Assembly: GCA_905215345.1 (NCBI GenBank)
Contig: CAJMPR010000011.1
Span: forward strand, 1 to 64,000
Source: an uncultured bacterium
Lineage (GTDB): Bacteria; Bacteroidota; Bacteroidia; Bacteroidales; Bacteroidaceae
Length of the DNA stretch: 64,000 nt
Direction: 5' to 3'
Positions 46,101 to 54,500 of the stretch are shown piece after piece (within the stretch, counting starts at the first letter, position 1; every line of letters begins with the position of its first letter). Position numbers and translations under genes: made by a program. The notes below the pieces were generated by a model. That model was not told the origin of the DNA. It saw only the letters and a list, made by a program, of their open reading frames with translations, and searched no databases.

Positions 46101-46656
46101 CCTTGCCATAGGACAATTTTAGCGGATTATCTTTGTTATACTCAACTTTGCGAAGGTGAATTGTTTTATTGACTATCTGCCATTCTGTACCGTTTTCATC
46201 TGCAAGCTGATTTAAGCCGTCTAAAATATAGGTATGATTATACTCAATGGTCTTTTCTGAACCTTCGATACATTCACCAACCTTCCAGCCACTACCTCGA
46301 CGATTGGCATTGGTTACAAGCAGTTCTAAGTGTTCACGCGGAGTAACTGTATATGAGAATTTGATACGATTATCAACCGGGTTGCGAATCTTCCACAACT
46401 TCAAATCCACCTGATCGGTTTCAAGAAGTAATGTGTATTCAAAGTTACGGGTTCCGTTTTTAGTGAAATTACTTTCCTTTTTCAAGGTGTATCGTTCCCC
46501 GAAAAAATCGCAGTATGAGCCAACCGGAATTTCAATATATTCATCAGAAGAGAAATAAAGTGTTAGGCTATTTTCAGACATAACAGAATTGTACGAATAA
46601 CTATCATCCGTAACCCCCAAGTTTATGGGATTCCCTGATTTATCATATATAATCAT
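43192..46656 (-). CDS. Tail-tip / tail-associated structural protein
   Basis: An 1154-residue protein. The N-terminal about 370 residues look like the hub/tail-endopeptidase-type fold of siphophage tail proteins (start MIIYDKSGNPINLG, SYSYNSVMSENSLTLYF). A middle region of mixed beta and coil is followed by a long helical repeat-like segment (about 720-900, EAKAIEKYLNTVKNAKASVE and similar) and a beta-rich tip. No lysozyme or protease motif is seen. It is its own transcription unit: a terminator, a palindrome and a -7 box lie directly upstream. Receptor contact is inference. Confidence 0.75.
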   Translation of the reverse strand: MIIYDKSGNPINLGVTDDSYSYNSVMSENSLTLYFSSDEYIEIPVGSYCDFFGERYTLKKESNFTKNGTRNFEYTLLLETDQVDLKLWKIRNPVDNRIKFSYTVTPREHLELLVTNANRRGSGWKVGECIEGSEKTIEYNHTYILDGLNQLADENGTEWQIVNKTIHLRKVEYNKDNPLKLSYGKGNGFKTGVGREVGEAPVEVLLVQGSDRNIDFSKYGAKELLLPRSKTLVYEGRTYITSADGLSVMRADKVLTTAHEDSLDCSEIYPSREGTVERVVTVDKENNFYDFIDSSIPDDLNFEDYLIVGENMTVIFQDGMLAGKEFEVKYFHEEVKAQGKVKAAKRFEIVPQEIDGITMPDGSAFMPQPGNKYAVFGIQLPDAYICDDNTQTGASWDMFREAVKYLYEHEDKKFTFTGTLDGIWAKKRWLQIGGKIILGGYVSFSDTQFQPDGILIRMTGIKRYVNSPYKPEIELSNTTTATSIASDLKKPEQNEVVIDSKYKDALQFTKRRFRDAKETMKMLEDALLNFSGSINPIAIQTMQLLVGDESLQFRFVNSKTNPVQVVHNITYNPETRILNAPAGIIQHMTLGIDTLSSSHKVSEYKFWNMSEYNSPALIVPAKKYYLYAKVSKLNQTGTFILSETAIKLEGVTDYYHLLVGVLNSEYDNDRSFVELYGFTEILPGRVTTEQIISPDGKTYFNLVKGEIGGNIQIKAGSSGLENLEEWEKAQKEIEDAAKAAEDAANSVDGLHDYVDGAFADGIITEAEAKAIEKYLNTVKNAKASVEATYNALYVNAYLKGVPKTNLLNAKINLFGAIENLIAAINTAISDGKTTVEEKKNVDNKFSLFNSSLANFNAAVEGANKAIQDELKSYSDQCSADLKVLSNEISAQVKRVDSITNRIDTAGWITTADGNRLYASKDLENGDKLISYINQAAGSTTIHSKKINLEGAVTITSLDSGLQGKINNIVSKSDLGSLAFKDAVEAAQLGSTIVVGGYLNTELIKVRRIDANVGYIGGFSIESGRLIWTLSDYFGGTSRSLKLGSGKSKEGVVNVTFNPATDGRFGVCAIGATAGGSAAIYGSSKTNPTYPNNYIYAGYFDGNVEVLGDVSANGFYPRDGNGNTMSVVSDSWIVINDMIGRKFRVVKGIIVEARG

Positions 46657-46677
46657 AACTATTTAATTATTACGAAA

Positions 46678-46710
46678 CAAAGATAATGAAAGTGCTTATA
46701 ATATAAGCAC
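46678..46710 (-). promoter_or_regulatory. Promoter with 19-bp phage palindrome (site 2), for the tail-tip gene
   Basis: GTGCTTATAATATAAGCAC (46692-46710) is a perfect-arm palindrome. On the minus strand TATCTTTG (46685-46678) is a consensus -7 element 6 bp downstream, and no TTTG stands at -33, where the palindrome lies. The tail-tip ATG is at 46656. Confidence 0.75.
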
Positions 46711-46720
46711 ATAAAAGAGC

Positions 46721-46753
46721 AAAAAAAAGAAAAGCCCTCAAAAATTGAAGGCT
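46721..46753 (-). terminator. Terminator of the fibre/structural transcript
   Basis: On the minus strand AGCCTTC (46753-46747) pairs with GAGGGCT (46739-46733) around a 7-nt loop, followed by a long T-rich run (46732-46721). It separates the head/tail/fibre operon from the tail-tip unit. Confidence 0.8.
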
Positions 46754-46780
46754 CTCCTATTGCTTTTTATGTATTTTCAG

Positions 46781-46951
46781 TTAAATAATCTTTTTAACTT
46801 GTTCTTTACACAGATTCCGGTATTCTTCAAGCAATAAAAATTCAGCGTCAAACTCTGCAAATCAATATCCTTCCTGCATCCTTAATAAATGATCATCAAG
46901 CGTTTTAGGGTTACATTTCAGTTTTCGACAAATAGCGGCCTTACTATCCAC
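46781..46951 (-). pseudogene. Small phage gene interrupted by an in-frame TGA
   Basis: From GTG at 46951 the frame reads MDSKAAICRKLKCNPKTLDD (continuing HLLRMQEGY), meets TGA at 46864-46862, then continues in the same frame FAEFDAEFLLLEEYRNLCKE (continuing QVKKII) to TAA at 46783-46781. Both halves look coding and fit one 56-residue helical protein. Other phage genes here end in TGA or use TGG for Trp normally, so global recoding is unlikely. It is either a nonsense mutant, a readthrough site, or chance. The GTG start overlaps the preceding 100-residue gene by 34 bp. Confidence 0.45.
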
Positions 46952-47220
46952 TCACCAACGTACAGGATGTAGTAGAATGCCGGAATAAGGAGCAAGAACC
47001 ACCAAGAGACGAACAGACATAACGGCAAGGCGATAGGCAGGGAAAGCACCATGCACTCATGGAATTGCCTGCGATGAATGGTTTCGTGTCGCAATGTAGA
47101 TGGTTTTAACTCGTTCAATTTCGTGAGGATGAAGCCAAAAAGCATGATGGTTGTGTAGCCGCTGAATAAGAGCAGGTGGGCTAATTTGTTGTTGTAATAG
47201 ATTGTTTTCATATTATTCAT
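46918..47220 (-). CDS. Small membrane protein with HExxH motif
   Basis: A 100-residue protein with two or three membrane segments (LLLFSGYTTIMLFGFIL at about 16-32; LSLPIALPLCLFVSWWFLLL at about 59-78, running into LIPAFYYILYVGEW). Between them is LRHETIHRRQFHECM (about 43-57), which contains HETIH, the HExxH zinc-protease core. An orphan mini-metalloprotease embedded in a membrane hairpin is unusual; the motif could also be a metal site without protease activity. It overlaps the fibre gene stop by 8 bp, so it travels with the fibre genes. Confidence 0.65.
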   Translation of the reverse strand: MNNMKTIYYNNKLAHLLLFSGYTTIMLFGFILTKLNELKPSTLRHETIHRRQFHECMVLSLPIALPLCLFVSWWFLLLIPAFYYILYVGEWIVRPLFVEN

Positions 47221-48367
47221 TTTTTAGTTGATTAGTAATATTAGCTTCAAAATATAAAGGAACAAATATAGCAGCAGTAGGTAGTATTTTTGTAGTAGTA
47301 TTTACGTTAGATACTATACTGTTGCTATTAATATCATATATGGCAAAAGATATAGTATTATATCTTTCTACTGAGACATAAGGAATTAATATTTGAGTTC
47401 CATTTTTAATTAAAGAAACATTTAAAACTTGTTTGCTATTAGTAATCTCATATTCTAATACGTTTGGTACAATTATAGAAGCTCCATTAATAAGTAATTC
47501 ATTCACATTAGCTTTACCAATTCTTAATGTGTTACTTCCAGCATTAGCAATATCAAAGAAAAATATCAAATTATCATTTATTTTTAGGTATCTTTCATAT
47601 GATGTCCTACTACTACTATCTACATATTGAAAAAGACTATTTTCAACGGCTTGCATAATATATCTTATAACAGTAGAAGTATTAACAACGCCGCTTATAA
47701 TACCAACTTTTCTCTTATACGTAATTGTTGTTACATCTCGTTTATCATTTGCACATGGGTTAGTATAAGGAACAATATCTGTTACATTCCACTCAAATGT
47801 TTCTTCATTAAGGTAACTTATATTAGGTCTGCAATCAAAAAACTTATTCTCGTTATAATCGTATCCTATATTATATTGAACACATGAACTTCCATTAATT
47901 TTTAAACTAAGAGGGTGAATATCATCACTTCTATTAAAGTCAATAAAACCACATCTATTAACTTCTGTATCACCACCAACCGCAGTAACATATAGAACTT
48001 TTTTATCTTTCACTATAAGTCTATAAACATTTGAATTACTTACAGTTACTTGGCTTATAAAAATGTCTTTGACTAATATAAGAGTTCTATCATAAACATG
48101 TAATCTATGTTGCTGATTTTCGCCACTATAACCTAAAACATATATATAGTTATTATCGGTTTTTACAGAACCAATAAAACTAAAAGGATTAATAGTTTTA
48201 ATTAAATTATATTCACTATCAAAAGAACTAAGACCTGATAGACTAAAATTAAGAAAAATACATGCTTTATTATAAACAAGATTATCTCCTATATAACAAT
48301 TATCTATTTGTTTATTCCCAGAGTTTAATCTATCAATACTATTTTGACCTAATTTAATATCTCCCAT
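47213..48367 (-). CDS. Tail fibre / receptor-binding candidate (beta-propeller-like)
   Basis: A 384-residue protein with a short conserved head (MGDIKLGQNSIDRLNSGNKQ and IGDNLVYNKA), typical of Bacteroides phage fibre proteins that repeat a 'lGdnlvy' strand, then repeated beta strands of about 45 residues suggestive of a propeller or solenoid. Its base composition is markedly more AT-rich than the neighbouring head genes, as expected for a swapped host-range module. It starts 10 bp after the 740-residue fibre. Confidence 0.6.
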   Translation of the reverse strand: MGDIKLGQNSIDRLNSGNKQIDNCYIGDNLVYNKACIFLNFSLSGLSSFDSEYNLIKTINPFSFIGSVKTDNNYIYVLGYSGENQQHRLHVYDRTLILVKDIFISQVTVSNSNVYRLIVKDKKVLYVTAVGGDTEVNRCGFIDFNRSDDIHPLSLKINGSSCVQYNIGYDYNENKFFDCRPNISYLNEETFEWNVTDIVPYTNPCANDKRDVTTITYKRKVGIISGVVNTSTVIRYIMQAVENSLFQYVDSSSRTSYERYLKINDNLIFFFDIANAGSNTLRIGKANVNELLINGASIIVPNVLEYEITNSKQVLNVSLIKNGTQILIPYVSVERYNTISFAIYDINSNSIVSNVNTTTKILPTAAIFVPLYFEANITNQLKNE

Positions 48368-48377
48368 ATTTATATCT

Positions 48378-50600
48378 TTAATCAGTTACAAAATATCCGG
48401 TGTTAGCGTCTTTAGGACTAATAGCTGCGTATTCTGCGGCTGTCTTTTTGGTGATGGTGGTAATATTATCGGATACAACAGTAGAGGTATTCAAATCATA
48501 TTCTTTACCAACAGAAAAACCGCTTGGAATAGTATTATCATCAACCGTTGCAACAGCTTCTATATTAACATTATTAGTAATATTATAAAAGAAATCGCTA
48601 TAATGGTCATACATAATATCTACATAGCCAACATTAGTAGTAGCGTTTACAATAGTTCTTATCTTTTTAATATTATCATAAGAATCAGTGGCTTTAAATA
48701 AAGTATGAATAATAAACTTGCTTTCCATACTTTCTCCGCTAATAATAATAACAGCAGGGCTAACGTATGAATCATCAGGCATAATAGTAAGAGTAGCGAC
48801 AAAAGTAGTTTTGTATGTAAAAGCGGCTATTCTAATCCAACCTTCATCACCATTACTCTTTTTTAGATATTTTGGAAGATTATCATCTACATACTTCTTA
48901 GTAGCCGGATGATAGTCAGCAGTGGGAAAAAACTCAGTTGTATTAGTCTTGGTGAGAACATCTTCTTTGCTTGCTTTCTCATCATTCAGCTTCTTGCCCA
49001 TAGCGGCAGAAAGAACCTTGTCTACTTCTCCGTTGAAGTCGTTGGCAATATTACTCTGTGTAAGCAAATATTTTCCTGTAACAGCACACGTCGCTAAACC
49101 AGCAATTAAATTAAATTCAAAGTTTATATAAGCATTGCCCATTAAAACGTTAAAGGATATTTGAATATTATCATCGTCGGTATAATTTGAGCTAACAGCA
49201 GTAGGAATAAGGTTAGAAGCATCTTTATCGAAGACACCGCCAATAGAAGCACTAACCGGACATTGATTTAATGATTTGGATACAGATATGAAATTATTCA
49301 GGCCACCCCAAGCATTAATAATTTCAAGATGAGTTGAAGTGGAGGTTAAATTCAGTACATGGAAAGGAATTTCTACAATATTACCACTCCCCCCAGCTAT
49401 CTGTCCTTGACTAACCCAACCACCATTCACCCAAGCATAATAATCATAAGGCGACTTAGTACCGACAGCCATAAAACCGTCTACCGCAGAACCATCAGGA
49501 ACGGCAGCATTTAATGCTTCAATAGTAGTATATTGACCTGCCACACGGAAAGGAGCACCGGGATTACCTCTTGGTATGGCGAAGTTGATTCTATACTTCG
49601 GATTACCGTCACTATCCGTTCCGTCTTCTGATACGGTGGCGGTAGCGGTTGAGCCAGCTTCCAAAGTGCTGATATTCCCCATTGAGAACTGCGGTGTCTT
49701 CCCGGTAAAGCCGATTGCACCGGACATATCCACGAGGAAACTGTATGAGAATGTACCATCGGAGTTCTTCACTTTGACGTACAACTTCGCATTATCAGGA
49801 TTTTCCACATCGTTTGTATTGACCAGTACAAAATCACCTTCGGCAATATCCGTGTTGTTTACATCGGACTGCAAGGCGGCAACAGAGGCATATACTTTTT
49901 TGATAGAGAAAGCATCACCTTTAGTATAGATGTCCGTCTTGTCGTAAGCTTTGGTCGTTTTATTCCACTTATAGACGTAGTGATCCGTACCGATATAGGT
50001 GGGGTGATTGGCGGTATCATTGGCGCTCGCTGCTGCCTGTTCTGCAAGAAGCGCTTTTTTATCGGCATTGTCTGCGGACTGGTTAGCCTCGATAGCCGCT
50101 TGATTAGCGGAAGCGGTGGCAACATTGGCGGCATCGGTGGCAACTTCGGCATTGTGTATCGCTTCATTTGTTTTTCCGGTAGCTATTATAGCGTCACCCG
50201 TAGCTTTCTCGGATTCGGTCTTTAGCTTGCTGAATTCGGATACACGTGTATTCTCGGCAGTGACTCGCCCGGTTTCGGCAGCGGCACGTTTTATTTCGGC
50301 TGCGGACCGCTCCTGTTCAGAAGTTATACGGGCATCCTCATTACCTTCGCGCTCCGCTTCATTGGCTTCAATGGCTTTCCGTGAAGTATCGGCAGCAGAT
50401 GCAGCGTCAAGGGCTGTCTTGGCGGCAGAAATAGCATCGTTCGTTGCTTTTACCACATCTTCATAGGCTACTTGAATATACTCCAAGCCAACCTTTACAC
50501 TAATTTTCACTCCGTCAACAACCTTATAGCCGATAGTGAACAAGCCTTTCAAGCTGTCAGTAAGCGTTAATTCGCTGATTTTCTTCTTTTTAATTGGCAT
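48378..50600 (-). CDS. Long tail fibre with Ala-rich coiled-coil stem
   Basis: A 740-residue fibre. A short head (MPIKKKKISELTLTDSLKG) attaches it to the tail. An Ala/Glu-rich coiled coil lies at about 40-180 (heptads such as AAEIKRAAAETGRVTAENTR). Repeated beta domains (about 195-400, collagen-like GNPGAPF at about 330) follow, and then an AT-rich C-terminal tip (about 440-740, TKKYVDDNLPK near 560). The composition change inside the gene suggests that the tip has been exchanged. It overlaps the Dit-like gene by 11 bp. Confidence 0.8.
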   Translation of the reverse strand: MPIKKKKISELTLTDSLKGLFTIGYKVVDGVKISVKVGLEYIQVAYEDVVKATNDAISAAKTALDAASAADTSRKAIEANEAEREGNEDARITSEQERSAAEIKRAAAETGRVTAENTRVSEFSKLKTESEKATGDAIIATGKTNEAIHNAEVATDAANVATASANQAAIEANQSADNADKKALLAEQAAASANDTANHPTYIGTDHYVYKWNKTTKAYDKTDIYTKGDAFSIKKVYASVAALQSDVNNTDIAEGDFVLVNTNDVENPDNAKLYVKVKNSDGTFSYSFLVDMSGAIGFTGKTPQFSMGNISTLEAGSTATATVSEDGTDSDGNPKYRINFAIPRGNPGAPFRVAGQYTTIEALNAAVPDGSAVDGFMAVGTKSPYDYYAWVNGGWVSQGQIAGGSGNIVEIPFHVLNLTSTSTHLEIINAWGGLNNFISVSKSLNQCPVSASIGGVFDKDASNLIPTAVSSNYTDDDNIQISFNVLMGNAYINFEFNLIAGLATCAVTGKYLLTQSNIANDFNGEVDKVLSAAMGKKLNDEKASKEDVLTKTNTTEFFPTADYHPATKKYVDDNLPKYLKKSNGDEGWIRIAAFTYKTTFVATLTIMPDDSYVSPAVIIISGESMESKFIIHTLFKATDSYDNIKKIRTIVNATTNVGYVDIMYDHYSDFFYNITNNVNIEAVATVDDNTIPSGFSVGKEYDLNTSTVVSDNITTITKKTAAEYAAISPKDANTGYFVTD

Positions 50601-51564
50601 AATCTTTCAAATATATATAATATTCACCATCCTCCGTTATAATCAATTCGTCTGCTTCCGTAGCAAGCAGATAATAAATTCCATTCACCCGGAACGAAGT
50701 AAATGTAAGCGTCAAGTCAAATTCAAGCCAAACCCTATCACCTGAAAGTATTTGAAATTTAGTCGCTGACAATCCATTGAAATAGCAGGGATATTCTTCA
50801 TAAAGGCTCTCGACAAAGAAAATCCGTTCTGCATCCTTGTATTTATATCCGGCAAAGTCGATCTTATCAGTTAGTGAAATTAGGTCATATACAAGTGCAT
50901 TAAGATTGCGCCACATGGTTGTTACATCTTTGCAACGCATCCAGCATTTTAGTGTTACGTCTTTCTTTTGAAAAACAACATGTTTCCCGTCATATATTGC
51001 CCCTGAATTACTTGGAATATCAATCAAAAGGTTCTTTTTTACAGAAGGCATTTTCATTATTTCGGTGTCCGATCCGTCCAAGATAAAAACACCATAATCA
51101 GAAAATAATTTTCCGTCAATCTCGTAACCTTCTTGTGCCGGTATTCCTCCGTCAATAGGTGGTTTGGAATAAGTGTACCCATTCAATGGGAAATCATCAG
51201 CGAATGACAAAGAAAATGTTTCCATTATCCGGTGTATCTTTTTGCTTGGTTCTGATACAAGACGTAAACACCTGGAACAACCAGCCTCAATAAAATTGTA
51301 TGTATGGAAGGAACCGTCAGAAATCAAGGCTATAAAGTCCATTGCTTTGAAATAATCGCAGCAATAGAAATTAATGCTGAACTCCCTTGTATTTAATACA
51401 GGAGAAGACAAATCAACCTCTGTTCCGTCCTCTTCCGACCAATCGTTTTCGTCAAGGTCTTTAAAGCCGGGAAAAGCAATCAGCCCGTTATAGCCATTGT
51501 TGGCAACAAACAAGCCATACGCCAAATAAGCGTCTATTTCATCTATGTAGAATTTGCCTTTCAT
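50590..51564 (-). CDS. Distal tail (Dit)-like protein
   Basis: A 324-residue protein directly after the tape measure, the usual Dit position. It is beta-rich throughout, with the start MKGKFYIDEIDAYLAYGLFV and an insert around 100-160 as in many siphophage Dit proteins. It would form the hub connecting the tail tube to the tip and fibres. Identification rests mainly on order and length. Confidence 0.65.
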   Translation of the reverse strand: MKGKFYIDEIDAYLAYGLFVANNGYNGLIAFPGFKDLDENDWSEEDGTEVDLSSPVLNTREFSINFYCCDYFKAMDFIALISDGSFHTYNFIEAGCSRCLRLVSEPSKKIHRIMETFSLSFADDFPLNGYTYSKPPIDGGIPAQEGYEIDGKLFSDYGVFILDGSDTEIMKMPSVKKNLLIDIPSNSGAIYDGKHVVFQKKDVTLKCWMRCKDVTTMWRNLNALVYDLISLTDKIDFAGYKYKDAERIFFVESLYEEYPCYFNGLSATKFQILSGDRVWLEFDLTLTFTSFRVNGIYYLLATEADELIITEDGEYYIYLKDYAN

Positions 51565-51568
51565 ACTT

Positions 51569-54500
51569 TTATTGTTTCCTCAAAATCACCCCCCTTGTAT
51601 TCATACTATCAACGCCAGTTTTTAACGATCCCACTTTTTCGGCAATGGTATCAAGTTTTTCGCATTGAGCAGATGTGTTCTTTTCAATACCGGATAACTT
51701 TTCAAGGGCTTGAGAACTAACACTAACAAGAACCTTCATATTTTCATTAATTGTGTATGTATGCCCCTGTATGGCAGTAACACGCCCGCTTATTTCATCT
51801 ACGCTGTCCTGTGAAGCTGTTATACCACTTTTAGAACTTGCCTTTCTTGCTTCTTCGTCCGGCTGGAATATATCAACGCCTTTGTCAGAAGCCATTTCCT
51901 GATACTTTTTCAATAATGCGTTGTATGTATCTTGTTGTCCGAGAACACCGCTTGTAAGCCCGTCAAGGATTGATACGTAATTGTTGAATTTCTGTTCATC
52001 AGTCAAATTCTCATTTTGCATCACACCAAGCATCTGTTCTTGTGCTTGTTCGATCAATGGTGCAATGGTAACAGTATAAATCATTTCCTTGGCAAGTTTT
52101 TCAAGCATCCCGGAAACGCTTTTTGTAAATGCTTCGGCTGCATCCGTTCCGTTCTTGAAAGCATCTACAAGAGCGTCGCTCATAGTGTTTCCAAGCTCAC
52201 CGAATATGTCTGTCAAGTAATCCTTTACAGCTTGCAATGCTTCTTCGGCTTGCTTGCTTAAATCAATCATATTTTGAAACGCTGCCTTATCTTCATCAGA
52301 CATCGTTTTAGTATTTATGATTGTTTCTGCAAGTGAAGCATTGAATTTTCCGTTGGCATCTATAAGTTCAGGATAAACCCCAAGAATGGAGGAATAAATG
52401 TCTTTCCCTTTTCCCCAGCCGAATAACCCCGTTTTTTTATGTCCGGTCTTTATTTCAATGTCAGCAAGTCCAGCATAAGCCTCTTTTAAAGCGGCATTTG
52501 CATCTTTAACCCCGAACCACCTTTGCATAAAGTTGGTTCTTTTTTGTTCATTCTTTTGTGCGGTGGTTCCGGCAAGCTCGCTATTCAAGTCTGCTGTTGC
52601 TTCTTTCAGGACTTTAACCGCATTTGCCGCTTTACCATACGAATCAGAACCGAATATAGTTGTCCCCTTTGCATACTCCAAGTTTTGCTGCATAAGAAGG
52701 AGATTATATTCACGTTGTTGTGCAATAGTTTCCTTCATTATCTCTTTCAATGCGGCTTTATGCCGGGCATTGGCTGCAAAAGCCTGTCCGATGAAGTTTA
52801 CTGCTTCACCTACTGCCGCAGCAATACCGCCAACAATACCGCCTTTGGCAAAACCTTCACCAATATTGGAAACGGCATTCATAACGTTTTGAACCGTGTC
52901 CATTGCTTCGGCGGCTGAATCATTCCCGGCAGCAGCAAACATATCTGAAAGACTTCCGGCTACGTCCCCAACCATTTTTGCAGCTTCGGCAGCAGATTCA
53001 CCGATTTTCGCAAGTTTGGTTTCGGTCGATTTCTTTCCGTCACCTTCTTCGTCGCCTGACTTGAACAAATCTTTTATACCCTTAATCAATGCAGAAAACG
53101 GGTTCTTTTTTACACCAGCAGAATACAATTCTTCAACAGCTTTCTGAATTGCTTTTACCTGTTCCGGCGACGCTTTTAAGGCTTTTAATTGTTCGGCAGT
53201 GAAGCCAAATTTTGGGGTTATATCTTCCGCCTTCGTTTTGGAAAGATAAGACATCAACTGTTCGGTTTCAGATACAATTTTATTTATCTCTGATACTGAT
53301 TTGTTAGATGCGTCCTCGAACAATTTAACAAGTAAATCTGACGACTTCTGCATTGTGGCAACCTCTTCATCATTTACACTTTTAATTGCCTCCTTGCGCT
53401 TCTTTTCAAGTTCTATGAGGGCGGCATCTTTAACGTCCTGCGAAACATCTTTCCCGTCAGCCGTTTTTCCGTTTTCAATGGCTTTCCGTTCAGCGTCAAA
53501 TTGCTTGTTTATATCAGTACGGCGTTGCTCATAATTACGATATTTCTCAAACAAATCCTTTAGCAACCTATCATTTGCAGTTTTCTGATATTCATTGGCG
53601 ACTTCGGTATATTCCTTCAACTGCTTTTGTTGTCCGGCGGACAAATCAGCTACGGTTGAAGTAGGAGTAAAAATTTTGCCTTCCTTCTTATAGTTTGGAT
53701 TTTCGTTTATCCATTCCTCATGCTCTCTGTCTTTTAACTCTTTCACCCACTGTTCTTGTCGCAATCTATTTTCTTCAATCAGCCTGTCATAATTGAGTTT
53801 AATTTGTTCCTTTTCCTTTTCAATGCCTTCTTTCGATCCGTCAATTCGAGATTGGCGAATTTGAAACTCTGATTGCTTTTCTTGGTTGATGCGCTCACGG
53901 GTGTACTCTTCAATTTTCTTTTCACGCTCTGCCTTCTCAACCTTTAATTCGTTGGCTTCTTCGGCAGCTTTCTTTGCTGCATTTTCCTTCTTAGTCAGTT
54001 TAGCTCCGGTTTCACCGCCTAAATCTTTATATGCTTTTTCGGTGGTTTCTTCGAGCTTTTTAGCATTCTGATATTGTTCTTCCGTGAACTTCTTTTTATT
54101 CTTCTCAATTTCAGTAAGTGCCTTCTTGGCATTTTCCCAATTAGTTTTAGCTGTATTGAATTTTTCATCATATGTAACAGACTTTTCCTTGCGTATATTT
54201 TTTTCACTATCAATAGCTGTCAGATATTTACCAATGACTGCAAGACGACTTTTATTCCCGTTAGCTGCTTTTGCTCGCTTAACCAATGCAGCGCGCATAG
54301 CTTCAATTTGTTTATCTGTTTTCTTTTTCAAATCAACTTGCCATTGATTGAAAGAATCATCTCGAACATTCTTTTCAAAAATACTAAGTTCGTTTTCATC
54401 AGCCGCAATCTTTTTTTTAAGTCTACCCAGAGTCTCATTTTTATATTTATCAGCTAAAGCCCTATCACTGTCAGATAAATCGTATTTATGAAAATTAGGA

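Noticed and set aside
47213..50600. Diversity-generating retroelement at the fibre genes
   Set aside because: No reverse transcriptase and no template/variable repeat pair could be found in the window.
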